A stretch of 64,000 bases of DNA from JBBSUQ01 sp964389755. GTDB taxonomy: Bacteria > Bacteroidota > Bacteroidia > Flavobacteriales_D > Crocinitomicaceae. Under the pieces are notes generated by a model. That model saw only the letters and a list, made by a program, of their open reading frames with translations, had not been told where the DNA came from and did not search any database. The translations under genes were made by a program, and so were the position numbers. The DNA is taken from contig CAYMEW010000012.1 of the NCBI GenBank assembly GCA_964389755.1, positions 27,618 to 91,617 on the forward strand. The letters run 5' to 3'. Below, in pieces: positions 25,301 to 33,025 of the stretch. Every line of letters starts with the position of its first letter. The first letter of the stretch is position 1.

Positions 25301-25641
25301 GGGCCAACAACGAATGTGTGATCATTCGCGCCGGCGAGATCTTCGAACTTTCTCCCGACAAACAGCCTATTGGCCAGTTTACGCATCATAAACCCTTTCG
25401 GCAGCAGGAATTCGACCTCGAAAGCGGCGACTGCATCTACCTGTTCACGGACGGGTACGTGGATCAGTTCGGTGGAGAAAAAGAGAAAAAATACAAAAGC
25501 CGCTCGTTCAAAAACATGCTGATCCGTATTTCACACTTACCGATGTCCGAACAATACGCATTCATTCAACGCGAATTCGATTCCTGGAAAGGAGAACTGG
25601 AACAGGTGGACGATGTGTGCGTATTCGGTGTAAAAATTTAG
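22381..25641 (+). CDS. Membrane sensor: beta-propeller, Y_Y_Y domain and SpoIIE phosphatase
   Basis: 1086 residues from the ATG at 22381. A signal peptide (HKLLILFIFAFLSLCVQAQ) is followed by about 680 residues of propeller repeats with blades such as GITYVGRDNNFG and NNLWLCLDNGIHF, then a Y_Y_Y domain (YAYKLSGFTEDWSEY). One membrane helix lies at about 780-800 (WWAYTLYAIVLIILVYLII). A coiled coil and a PP2C/SpoIIE phosphatase follow: SGDFYWA, DCTGHGVPG, DGMD and DDVCVF supply the metal-binding Asp residues. Periplasmic sensing probably controls dephosphorylation of a cytoplasmic partner such as an anti-sigma-antagonist. No partner gene is nearby. Confidence 0.9.
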   Translation: MHKLLILFIFAFLSLCVQAQNYWLGGRIPSRYFSDKDFGTSPQILTGDQGTGGMVFFGNNQQIIGFNGTDWFKVGIERQQLAPEQYTIVRNSVVQCIRTASNGITYVGRDNNFGKIAYSDSGFIRYIPLHTGNAKNNFGLVRDLYETKAGTVLVLAQHGIFRIKKEKTEVLSYPLRSAENYVLSGSVRTEKGVIIILKAKKTAGNDFISFYYENASGTIRQLDLPGHINLQNPRGSVVIGSKTYIFGLNHKIYTLSENGDTLTWNEAETSLFPELSDYTVLSVARKDKYIFIGTDAHGLLVLNEKGEILRHFDLEDGLQNMTVNSLFHDSENNLWLCLDNGIHFIELSSPVSAYEKDKGITANVQSLAMYKKHILAATTTDLAISTTDGENRYFKNTPVFGEALFHIKSFNTSLGIRYLVVGYNGVYEYFPETNTRKLITAAYGWKLFQSPRNPDVIYLGLDSGLGEIRVSAKGFEYRELLTGMGGDVIQITGDKKYLYFGVHSKGVCIYDLDTGESRIVALGSGHGSKSYYYCELFNGKLFVGCISGIYTLNEGRTKLEPFEAVNGHFQGGEDFQIHRLVNENNKRLWIIFHDSQDAQSYKETGYLENGQSGYTWTSWPFVGLRQAGISNDLFFTGEGEILFAGLNGVYVYRKDHQLSPSRTFPVLIDAIQVNGKTICGNPEFAPKIGDIPYKNNSLKVIFHAATFNGSGRVEYAYKLSGFTEDWSEYSEVNYASFPKLPEGNYQLSVRARNIYGFVSEVSVMDFTILPPWYRTWWAYTLYAIVLIILVYLIIRISTQRIIHQNTRLEAVVLERTREIAEQNTLLERQKSEITLKSNDILDSIKYAKRIQDTILPSESRLSELFREHFVFYRPKDIVSGDFYWAREADGLRYFSAVDCTGHGVPGSLVSIVGNNGLLRAVNEFGVREPKDILDKLREIVVDAFRSQGQAEVKDGMDIALCCIDPKTNKLTYAGANNECVIIRAGEIFELSPDKQPIGQFTHHKPFRQQEFDLESGDCIYLFTDGYVDQFGGEKEKKYKSRSFKNMLIRISHLPMSEQYAFIQREFDSWKGELEQVDDVCVFGVKI

Positions 25642-25644
25642 ATC

Positions 25645-26154
25645 ATGATCCGAAAAATTGCAGCTATTCTTTTCGTTTTAAACCTGGCGGCACTGATCCC
25701 GCTGGGATGGCTCTTTCTGCGTTCGGAAAGCTTTTCATTTTTCAAAACGGAACTGTTGCTGATCTGTGTCGCAACCCTTTTCACAACGTTTGGAATGTGG
25801 ATCTTTCAGCGGGAAGCCCGACGCTTTCAACCCATTCACTTTTTTTGTGGCATAGCGCTCATCATCGCTCACATTTACGTGATCGGGAACGCGGGTGCGT
25901 TCGTTTCAGCAGGCCCATTACTATTTGCCATTTCGTTCGCCTACCTGGGTTTTGCACTGGACGCCTTCGTGAATCGCCGGATTCGCTCTTCGCTGTTATT
26001 TTATTTCTTTAAGTCACTGCTGGCACTCGAATGTGCATTTTTCATATTCAGGCCGGAGTTGCCAGTGTATTACATGCTCGCAGCGATCGTACTTTTAATC
26101 ATCAGTATTTTTACCGTAACGGTATCCTTTCTTCCGGCGGATCAGTCGACATAA
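25645..26154 (+). CDS. Small polytopic membrane protein
   Basis: 169 residues with about six hydrophobic segments and short loops. It starts three bases after the sensor-phosphatase stop, so it is probably translated from the same mRNA and may be a partner. No motif recognised. Its 3' end overlaps the convergent NlpC/P60 gene by 13 bases on the opposite strand. Confidence 0.7.
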   Translation: MIRKIAAILFVLNLAALIPLGWLFLRSESFSFFKTELLLICVATLFTTFGMWIFQREARRFQPIHFFCGIALIIAHIYVIGNAGAFVSAGPLLFAISFAYLGFALDAFVNRRIRSSLLFYFFKSLLALECAFFIFRPELPVYYMLAAIVLLIISIFTVTVSFLPADQST

Positions 26155-27053
26155 GTTCCGAAACCGCTCAGCCGCTTCAGCCAGTAATCGGATTTTTCGA
26201 TCTCGGTGATGATGATTCCCTTACTCGAACTCGCATGGATCATGACGAGTGGTTCTCCGGCTTCCGAAATGATGATGCCCACGTGGGAAATTCCGCGTCC
26301 GTTATTGAAGAAAACGAGGTCGCCCTTCTGCACTTTATTTTGACGCACTTTTCGCGCTCCGTCGTACTGATCGGAAGCCCTGCGCGGCAGTTCCCGTTTG
26401 AATTCGTTCATCACGTAACAGGTAAAACCGCTGCAATCAAAGCCATTCGGCGTATTTCCCGCCCACACGTAAGGTACGCCGAGCTGTTTCATGGCAAACG
26501 CAATCATTTCATCCCGTTCACTGGCATAGATCGTTTTAACCTTCTCTTTTTCCTTGTATTCGGCAAGTTCGTCCTGCTTTACTTCTCCCTGCAAGTCAAT
26601 ATTCGGGACATTCTCAAAGAGGTCTGTCAGCACTTCCTGTAACGCTTCGAACTCCTGCCGTTCTCCCCTGCGTTTGAGGTCTTCCGCGCGGCTGAAAAGA
26701 TCCTGCTTCAAAATGGAAACCTCGTAAAGGTGCGCATTGAAAATTTTCAGGCCGTCCGGCGACTGCTTGATCTTCGTAAACAACGCTGCCGCTTCTTTAT
26801 AGGCATCTGTATGTCTTTTAAACCAGTGTGAATTCTCCGCCAGCTGAAACAGACTGAGGCTTTTGTAAAACAGCGGGATCTTCGAAAAATCATAATCCGG
26901 TTTGTCCAGTAAGCGGTTTGCGCGACGATAGACCATTTTATAATGTCCCTGCGCATAGAGCATTTCCAGTTTATCAAATTCCGGAACCTGTGCATGAGCT
27001 TCGGAAACTGCGAGCAAACAGGCGAACACCGGTATCAGGAGCAATCGTTTCAT
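26142..27053 (-). CDS. NlpC/P60 cell-wall cysteine peptidase
   Basis: 303 residues from the ATG at 27053, which begins a signal peptide (KRLLLIPVFACLLAVSEAHA). Residues 25-170 are helical and TPR-like (YAQGHYKMVYRRANRLLD), probably for protein contact. The C-terminal NlpC/P60 domain (about 185-300) has the catalytic Cys in NGFDCSGF, His in ISHVGI and a second polar residue in HASS. Such enzymes cut gamma-D-glutamyl-meso-diaminopimelate bonds in peptidoglycan peptides in the periplasm. Confidence 0.9.
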   Translation of the reverse strand: MKRLLLIPVFACLLAVSEAHAQVPEFDKLEMLYAQGHYKMVYRRANRLLDKPDYDFSKIPLFYKSLSLFQLAENSHWFKRHTDAYKEAAALFTKIKQSPDGLKIFNAHLYEVSILKQDLFSRAEDLKRRGERQEFEALQEVLTDLFENVPNIDLQGEVKQDELAEYKEKEKVKTIYASERDEMIAFAMKQLGVPYVWAGNTPNGFDCSGFTCYVMNEFKRELPRRASDQYDGARKVRQNKVQKGDLVFFNNGRGISHVGIIISEAGEPLVMIHASSSKGIIITEIEKSDYWLKRLSGFGTYVD

Positions 27054-27082
27054 GACGTGAGGTTTCAAAACGAAATAACGAA

Positions 27083-27119
27083 GAAAAGCCGTGTTGTTTT
27101 CACGCCGATCCGGCTTTTC
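27083..27119. repeat. 9-bp perfect inverted repeat between divergent genes
   Basis: GAAAAGCCG (27083-27091) and CGGCTTTTC (27111-27119) are perfect reverse complements around a 19-base loop that contains a further GTG/CAC pair. It lies 30 bases upstream of the NlpC/P60 ATG, so it is either in that gene's leader or an operator in the shared 196-base gap. Confidence 0.5.
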
Positions 27120-27202
27120 GTTCACAAAGTCCTGTTTATTACTTCGGGGCAGGCTATTATTAAAATATACGGGTGCCCGATTGCGTTTGTAAACATTATC
27201 AT

Positions 27203-27210
27203 TATCTTTA
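27203..27210 (+). promoter_or_regulatory. Possible -7 box TATCTTTA of the S41 protease operon
   Basis: One mismatch to TAnnTTTG, 39 bases before the ATG at 27250. Confidence 0.4.
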
Positions 27211-27249
27211 AAAGTCCGTATATCCCCGGATATACTCAAAACAAACTTT

Positions 27250-28854
27250 ATGAAAAAGCTATTTTGCCTCCTTTTGGCTCTGACCTCCTTACCACTTATT
27301 TCTTTCTCGCAGGAAGAAAACTCTCCTTTCGCACTCTCCCAGAAAATGGCGGAGATCCTTATTTACATCGACAAACAATACGTCGACGATGTCGATAATA
27401 ACGAACTGGCCAATGAAGCCATTACGCGCATGCTCGAAAAACTCGATCCGCACTCGGTATACATTCCCAAAGAAGAAGTGGACGATGCCAATCAGCGTAT
27501 CGACGGTAGTTTTGTAGGGATCGGAATCCGTTTTCAGATCCTGAAAGATACCCTCATGGTCGTGGCCACGATTCCCGGCGGACCTTCGGAAAAAGTCGGT
27601 TTGCTTCCGGGCGATAAAATTATTAGCGTTGAAGGCATTCAAGTAGCCGGTGTCGGCCTGAAGAACAGCGATGTACGCGAAAAACTCATGGGAGAACTCG
27701 GCACGAAAGTAAAAGTGGAAGTAAAACGCTCCGCATCCCGCAAACCGCTTGATTTTGTAATTACACGCGACCACATCCCCCTCAACTCCGTGGATGCCAG
27801 TTATATGATCACTCCGACCATCGGATACATCAAGCTCAACAGCTTTTCGCGCTCCACAACCGAAGAACTCGAAAAAAGCATTCGCGAATTAAAGAAACAG
27901 GGAATGCGCGATCTCATTTTCGACCTGCAGGGAAATGGCGGCGGACTACTGGACCAGGCTCAAAAAGTAGCGGATCAGTTCCTTTCCGGCGACAAGCTCA
28001 TCGTTTATTCCGAAGGAAAGCACCAGCCACGCCTCGAACTGCATGCCGGAGACCGATCCATGTTTGAAAAAGGCCGGCTGATCATTCTGACCGATGAATA
28101 CACGGCATCCGCCAGCGAGATCGTTTCCGGGGCCGTACAGGACTGGGACCGCGGTATGATCGTGGGACGTCGCACCTTCGGAAAAGGACTCGTACAGCGC
28201 CCGATCGACCTGACAGACGGCTCGCAGATCAGGCTGACCATCGCGCGTTATTATACTCCGGCGGGACGATTTATCCAGAAACCTTACGACAATGTAGACG
28301 ATTACCGGAACGACCTGCTCAACCGCTACGAACACGGTGAGTTTACTTCGCGCGACTCTATCCGGCTTCCCGATTCACTGAAAGAGCAAACCCTTGTTAC
28401 CAAACGGACTGTTTACAGCGGTGGCGGTATCATGCCGGATGTATTTGTTCCGCTCGATACCCTCGAGTACAGTGATTATTACCGTGCCGTTTCGAGAAAT
28501 GGTTCACTCAACGCCTTTGCGCTCGAATATGTCGAAAAGCATCGCGATGATATCCGTGAAAAATATTCGGATTTCGACGGCTATCTTAAAAACTTCGAGG
28601 TTAACAAAAAAATACTGGATGATTTCGTTGCTTATGTCAAAAAGGAACATCCTGACACCGAATTCAGCGAGAAGGACCTCAAGACCAGTGAGCGACTGAT
28701 CAAATTACGCATCAAAGCCAATATCGCTCAGGACGTCTGGGGATATAACGAGTTCTTCCGGATTTACAACGAATCCAACGAAGTGCTTGAAAAAGCAATC
28801 GAGATACTTGAAAACGGAACATATAACAAACAAAAATTAGCACAAGCGGAATGA
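27250..28854 (+). CDS. S41 C-terminal processing protease
   Basis: 534 residues. Signal peptide (KKLFCLLLALTSLPLISFS), helical N-terminal part, PDZ domain (about 85-170, GGPSEKVGLLPGDKI), then the S41 core. The nucleophile serine lies in EYTASASEIVSGA (about 283-295) and the general-base lysine in GRRTFGKGLVQ (about 309-319). A helical C-terminal extension of about 140 residues follows. These periplasmic proteases trim the C-termini of envelope proteins. It overlaps the DUF1573 lipoprotein gene by four bases (ATGA). Confidence 0.94.
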   Translation: MKKLFCLLLALTSLPLISFSQEENSPFALSQKMAEILIYIDKQYVDDVDNNELANEAITRMLEKLDPHSVYIPKEEVDDANQRIDGSFVGIGIRFQILKDTLMVVATIPGGPSEKVGLLPGDKIISVEGIQVAGVGLKNSDVREKLMGELGTKVKVEVKRSASRKPLDFVITRDHIPLNSVDASYMITPTIGYIKLNSFSRSTTEELEKSIRELKKQGMRDLIFDLQGNGGGLLDQAQKVADQFLSGDKLIVYSEGKHQPRLELHAGDRSMFEKGRLIILTDEYTASASEIVSGAVQDWDRGMIVGRRTFGKGLVQRPIDLTDGSQIRLTIARYYTPAGRFIQKPYDNVDDYRNDLLNRYEHGEFTSRDSIRLPDSLKEQTLVTKRTVYSGGGIMPDVFVPLDTLEYSDYYRAVSRNGSLNAFALEYVEKHRDDIREKYSDFDGYLKNFEVNKKILDDFVAYVKKEHPDTEFSEKDLKTSERLIKLRIKANIAQDVWGYNEFFRIYNESNEVLEKAIEILENGTYNKQKLAQAE

Positions 28855-29351
28855 AAAAGATCGCAATTACCGCCACCCTTTTCATGGCACTGGCGGCGTG
28901 TCAGTCAGAAAAAACGAATAAAGAGTACAGCGGGGGAAGTATGATCGAAGCAGAAGGCCAGTCCGAGGCGGAGATCCGTGAAAACCTCAAACAGTTCGAA
29001 ATTGAAGAGCGCGAACGCCTGGAACGGGAAAAGCGCAACGTAACTTCACTTAAATATGATCGCCTGGAACACGATTTCGGCGACGTGAAGTCCGGAACGG
29101 ATAATAAAACGACTTTTAAAGTAACCAATACCGGCGACATGCCCCTGATCATTTCGGATGTGAAAGCAAGCTGTGGCTGCACCACCCCGAAAAAACCCCA
29201 GGGACCTATCGAACCCGGAGGAAGTGACGTGATCGAAGTGAATTTTCACCCGAACCCGGGGCAGGGAATCGTTACAAAAACAGTGACCGTAACGGCCAAT
29301 ACCAACCCGAAAATTACGGAACTAAAGATTAAGGCAAAGGTACTGGATTAA
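28851..29351 (+). CDS. DUF1573 lipoprotein
   Basis: 166 residues. Lipobox ALAAC puts the lipidated Cys at about residue 17. A Glu/Arg-rich helical linker follows, then one Ig-like DUF1573 domain (LEHDFGDVKSGTDNKTTFKV, ASCGCTTP, GQGIVTKTVTV). The CGC pair is typical of the family. Function is not established; the coupling to the S41 protease by overlapping codons suggests a shared envelope role. Confidence 0.9.
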   Translation: MKKIAITATLFMALAACQSEKTNKEYSGGSMIEAEGQSEAEIRENLKQFEIEERERLEREKRNVTSLKYDRLEHDFGDVKSGTDNKTTFKVTNTGDMPLIISDVKASCGCTTPKKPQGPIEPGGSDVIEVNFHPNPGQGIVTKTVTVTANTNPKITELKIKAKVLD

Positions 29352-30853
29352 GCACTGTCCTTTTTGCGCAGTCGCTTATTAACGAAGTTTGTAACAAGCC
29401 GAATGGTCTCCGGTTCGAGTCGAAACAGGAAGATCGGACCAACGAATAACAGGAGGAAAACGGTCGTTTTAAATGCTGCGGACAGGATAATATTATCCGA
29501 AATCGACGGCAGCACTTCAAACAACAGCACGTTTGCACCAAAAAGCAGGATCACCTTCACCTGTAACCAGTTGAAAGGGTGAATGCGGTAGCTGAACAGC
29601 ACAAACAGAACGCGTGCGGCATTGTACAGTACCAGTGCGATCGACGTGGAAATAGCGGCCCCGGTTATTCCGTAAGGTGGTATCAACAGGTAATTCAATA
29701 CGATCACCATTGTCAGTAAGAACACAGTAAAAAGAACGTCGTACCTGTACTTGCGTGACATCACGAGAATTCCGCCGTTCAATCCGCAGTAAAAGTCGAC
29801 CAGGCGTCCGCACATCAGGAAAAGGAACACCGGGATTCCCAGTGAATACTGCTCGGGAAGTACAGAAAACACTTCGCTTCGGTTGATCCAGACGAGCATG
29901 AACATCACAATCCCGAGAAACAGGGAAACGGAACTCACCTGCGTGTACAGTTTCTGCATTTTATCGTTCGCCCGTTCCTTCCAGTAATCCGAAACGAGCG
30001 GTGAACTTACACGGACAATAGACCGGTAAGGTATCTGCAACGCGCTTGTGAGGTAAACCACCGTCGTGTAGATCCCCGTTTCAAACAGTCCCAGCATACT
30101 GGCGATCATGAGCGTATCGATCGTAACGACCAACATGGCGCCGATTGAGTTCATGTAGCTGAAGGAAGTGTAATAAAAAATAATCTTCCGAAAACGGCTT
30201 CCGATCGCAATGGACCGAAAATTCAGGTTTAACTCGCCGATTTTAGCGGTATAAATGATGAGAACTACGGCCGGTATCAGGTAAATGACACAATGCAGCA
30301 ACAGGAACGTGTGGAAGGATATCCATTGAAATCCAAGTGCGGCAATATCCGCTGTTACCAGGAAACGCAAGAGGAAATCATTCACAAAGACCGGGACCAC
30401 ATTCCGGTACAGACTGCGCAGGTAACTGTCAAAAAGCAGGAAGAACACACTTGCGATACCCAGCGGAATGATTAGGTAATAGTAATCGACGAATTCTTCC
30501 GAACGATCCTGGTAAAACGAAATGATGTACTCCCTGAAAAGTACGGCTATCAGCGTGAATACGACCACGCCGGCCAGCACAATAAGCAATAAAAAGGGCA
30601 AAAAGCCGCTATTTTGCCGTTCACGATTCCTGAAAAAGGGAAAAAACTTCCAGACCGTATTGATACTTCCGAGATTTGCCAGTTGGGCGAACATCAGCCC
30701 CACTCCTACCACCAGGTTGGTCAGCCCGACCTGATCGGTCGTCATGTACCATGCAAAAAGCAGACCTTTGTTCAGGTAGCCCAATAAAAGCCCGGCATAA
30801 GAAATACCGGCCATACGGATCGCATCTTTTTGGACAATGCCCATTCGGTACAT
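29348..30853 (-). CDS. Polysaccharide flippase (MATE/Wzx-like, oligosaccharide exporter)
   Basis: 501 residues if started at the ATG at 30853 (YRMGIVQKDAIRMAG). A longer in-frame ORF starts at 30910, but that would begin upstream of the -7 box at 30868-30875, so the internal ATG is preferred. About 12 to 14 membrane segments and GYLNKGLLFAW near the start match the RfbX/Wzx fold, which moves lipid-linked sugars across the inner membrane. It stands divergent to the glycosyltransferase genes. Its stop overlaps the end of the DUF1573 gene by four bases on the other strand. Confidence 0.88.
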   Translation of the reverse strand: MYRMGIVQKDAIRMAGISYAGLLLGYLNKGLLFAWYMTTDQVGLTNLVVGVGLMFAQLANLGSINTVWKFFPFFRNRERQNSGFLPFLLLIVLAGVVVFTLIAVLFREYIISFYQDRSEEFVDYYYLIIPLGIASVFFLLFDSYLRSLYRNVVPVFVNDFLLRFLVTADIAALGFQWISFHTFLLLHCVIYLIPAVVLIIYTAKIGELNLNFRSIAIGSRFRKIIFYYTSFSYMNSIGAMLVVTIDTLMIASMLGLFETGIYTTVVYLTSALQIPYRSIVRVSSPLVSDYWKERANDKMQKLYTQVSSVSLFLGIVMFMLVWINRSEVFSVLPEQYSLGIPVFLFLMCGRLVDFYCGLNGGILVMSRKYRYDVLFTVFLLTMVIVLNYLLIPPYGITGAAISTSIALVLYNAARVLFVLFSYRIHPFNWLQVKVILLFGANVLLFEVLPSISDNIILSAAFKTTVFLLLFVGPIFLFRLEPETIRLVTNFVNKRLRKKDSA

Positions 30854-30867
30854 TTTGGAATCGGCAA

Positions 30868-30875
30868 CAAATGTA
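30868..30875 (-). promoter_or_regulatory. -7 box TACATTTG of the flippase gene
   Basis: Exact TAnnTTTG match on the minus strand, 14 bases before the ATG at 30853. It decides the start codon of the flippase. Confidence 0.6.
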
Positions 30876-30950
30876 GTAAATCGCTGCAAGCCCTCTTCAG
30901 AAAGCAGCATTGAAAATTGCCGGAAGCACCTCCCAAAACGCGAATAAGAT

Positions 30951-30958
30951 TAACTTTG
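30951..30958 (+). promoter_or_regulatory. -7 box TAACTTTG of the glycosyltransferase genes
   Basis: Exact TAnnTTTG match, 23 bases before the ATG at 30982. It excludes the longer reading frame that begins at 30910. Confidence 0.6.
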
Positions 30959-30981
30959 TTGCGCAACAGGTCCGAGAGTTA

Positions 30982-32268
30982 ATGGAAAAAGTACTGATCA
31001 TTACATATTACTGGCCTCCGGCAGCCGGTGCCGGGGTACACCGATGGCTTAGGATGAGTCGTTTTTTTGCAGAAAACGGTTACGAACCGGTTATTTACTG
31101 CCCTCAAGATGCTGCCTGGCCACACGTCGATCCGGAATTAAACGATCAGGTACCCGCACAAATAGAAGTTATACGAAGGCCGATTTTCGAGCCTGCAAAG
31201 TTTCTCAACAGTAAGATCAATCCCAACAAAGGTTCGGGTTTCACATATTCTAAAAAGCAAAGTTTCTTACAGAAACTGATTATCAGCTTACGCGGCAATT
31301 TTTTCATCCCGGATGCGCGGATGTTCTGGATACGCCCCAGTACGCGCTTTTTAAAAAACTATTTGCGCGAACATCCGGAGATAAAAGCAGTTATTTCAAC
31401 CGGTCCGCCCCATAGCATGCACGTCATTGCGCGAAATCTAAAAAGAAAGCTGAACATTCCCTGGATAGCCGACTTTCGGGACCCATGGACCGGAATAGAT
31501 TTCTATAAGGAACTGAACATTGGAGAATTAGCCGATAAGCGGCAAAAAAAACTTGAACATTCGGTTCTTACGGAAGCGGACCGCGTGGTAACAGTCAGTG
31601 AAAATTGTGCGAAAGAACTAAGCGAAATCTCCGGGCGCGAAGTCGATGTGATCACCAACGGTTTTATATTCGATATTCAGCATGATCCGGACACGGACAA
31701 AACCTTCAGCATTGCTCATTTCGGGTCACTCCCTACTTCACGTAACCCGGAAGTGCTCTGGCGTACTTTGGGAAAACTCGTGAAACAGAACTCCGATTTT
31801 GCGAAATCGCTTTGTATAAAACTATACGGAACTGTGGATCAGGGCGTATTGACGAGCATTGAAAAGGAAGAACTGACATCTTATGTCCAATTACACAGTA
31901 CGGTACCACACGCACAAAGCCTGCAACTTCAGGGTAAGGCTCAACAGTTATTACTGGTAGTAAATAATTCAGGGAATACAGCGGGAACTTTAACGGGAAA
32001 AATTTTTGAATACCTTAATTCCGGTCGCCCTATCCTGGCCATCGGTCCTTCGGGAGGAAATCTTGAAAAACTGATTCGTCAGACTGATTCGGGTACGTTT
32101 ACCGGATATTCTGACGACCGCTCACTGGAGAAGATTCTTCTTGAAAATTATGCGCTTTACCTTAAAGGAGCCCTTCGTGCAGAACCCAAAAACCTTGACG
32201 CATTTTCGTCAGAAGCTCTGGCTAAGAGGTATTGTAAACTGGTTGAGGACATTCTAAATAAAGACTAA
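30982..32268 (+). CDS. Glycosyltransferase, GT4-like
   Basis: 428 residues. It opens EKVLIITYYWPPAAGAGVHR, the N-terminal nucleotide-fold entry of Bacteroidota GT-B glycosyltransferases. STGPPHSMH and IADFRDPWTG are further family motifs. The C-terminal part has KIFEYLNSGRPILAIGP, the donor-sugar region with its Glu. It probably transfers a sugar in exopolysaccharide or O-antigen assembly at the cytoplasmic membrane face. The flippase gene diverges from it, and the methyltransferase gene follows on the same strand. Confidence 0.88.
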   Translation: MEKVLIITYYWPPAAGAGVHRWLRMSRFFAENGYEPVIYCPQDAAWPHVDPELNDQVPAQIEVIRRPIFEPAKFLNSKINPNKGSGFTYSKKQSFLQKLIISLRGNFFIPDARMFWIRPSTRFLKNYLREHPEIKAVISTGPPHSMHVIARNLKRKLNIPWIADFRDPWTGIDFYKELNIGELADKRQKKLEHSVLTEADRVVTVSENCAKELSEISGREVDVITNGFIFDIQHDPDTDKTFSIAHFGSLPTSRNPEVLWRTLGKLVKQNSDFAKSLCIKLYGTVDQGVLTSIEKEELTSYVQLHSTVPHAQSLQLQGKAQQLLLVVNNSGNTAGTLTGKIFEYLNSGRPILAIGPSGGNLEKLIRQTDSGTFTGYSDDRSLEKILLENYALYLKGALRAEPKNLDAFSSEALAKRYCKLVEDILNKD

Positions 32269-32305
32269 TTAATAACGAAAGACCTCATTTCGAAAAGAAA
32301 AGAGG

Positions 32306-32313
32306 TACATTTG
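32306..32313 (+). promoter_or_regulatory. -7 box TACATTTG before the methyltransferase
   Basis: Exact TAnnTTTG match in a 63-base gap, 18 bases before the GTG at 32332. Confidence 0.55.
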
Positions 32314-32331
32314 AATAAATTTTTTTGAATT

Positions 32332-33024
32332 GTGGACAAGAAAAATATAGAGGATTTTTACGATGATTTCGTAAGCGCGCAACAAAAAACAGGTGTTTCC
32401 ATTCGTCATCGTCTTATATTTAAAAAACTGCGCAAACTTGGTCTGAAAAAGAATTCTTCGGTTCTCGAGATCGGATGCGGGATCGGTACTGTCAGCGGAC
32501 TGATCATTGATGCAATCCCTCAGGGTACTTTTTTAGGTTGCGATATATCACCCGAAAGTATCCGCTTTGCAAATGAAAGATACCCGCAAAAAAACGCCGA
32601 ATTCATCGTCACTGACATGTCCGATTTTCAGCGTTCTTCCACCTACGATTTTGTGGTTTTCCCGGATGTCCTCGAACACATCCCGGTAGATCAGCATGCA
32701 CGGTTATTTAAGAACGTGGCGTCTGTTTGCCATGAAAACAGCCAGGTACTGATAAATATTCCGGAACCGAAGGCACTGGATTACTACCGGAGAAATAAGC
32801 CTGAAGTGCTGCAAATCATTGATCAGTCGTTATCCATGCAGGATTTGTTGAATGATACTTATTCTGCCGGGTTCCGTGTGGAAAGTATCGAACCGTATTC
32901 AATTCATACGGATGCTCCGAATTACCTCAGTATTGTGCTCAACCGCAAAAACACCTTGCAAACGATTCGTGTAAAAGGAAAATTCAGCCAGTTAATTCAA
33001 AATTTGCGCGCCAAATACCTCTAA
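32332..33024 (+). CDS. Class I SAM-dependent methyltransferase
   Basis: 230 residues with a GTG start; the next in-frame Met lies past motif I, so a later start would lose the fold. Motif I is VLEIGCGIGTVSG (about 44-56), the acidic post-motif GCDIS follows, and PDVLEHIP is the motif IV region. The acceptor is unknown; its place between two glycosyltransferases suggests a sugar or lipid-linked sugar. The stop is one base from the next start. Confidence 0.85.
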   Translation: MDKKNIEDFYDDFVSAQQKTGVSIRHRLIFKKLRKLGLKKNSSVLEIGCGIGTVSGLIIDAIPQGTFLGCDISPESIRFANERYPQKNAEFIVTDMSDFQRSSTYDFVVFPDVLEHIPVDQHARLFKNVASVCHENSQVLINIPEPKALDYYRRNKPEVLQIIDQSLSMQDLLNDTYSAGFRVESIEPYSIHTDAPNYLSIVLNRKNTLQTIRVKGKFSQLIQNLRAKYL

Positions 33025-33025
33025 G

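Noticed and set aside
30854..30910. Upstream start at 30910 for the flippase on the minus strand
   Set aside because: The -7 box at 30868-30875 lies inside that extension.
30910..30981. Upstream start at 30910 for the glycosyltransferase
   Set aside because: The exact -7 box at 30951-30958 lies downstream of it; the frame from 30982 begins with the family's usual N-terminus.
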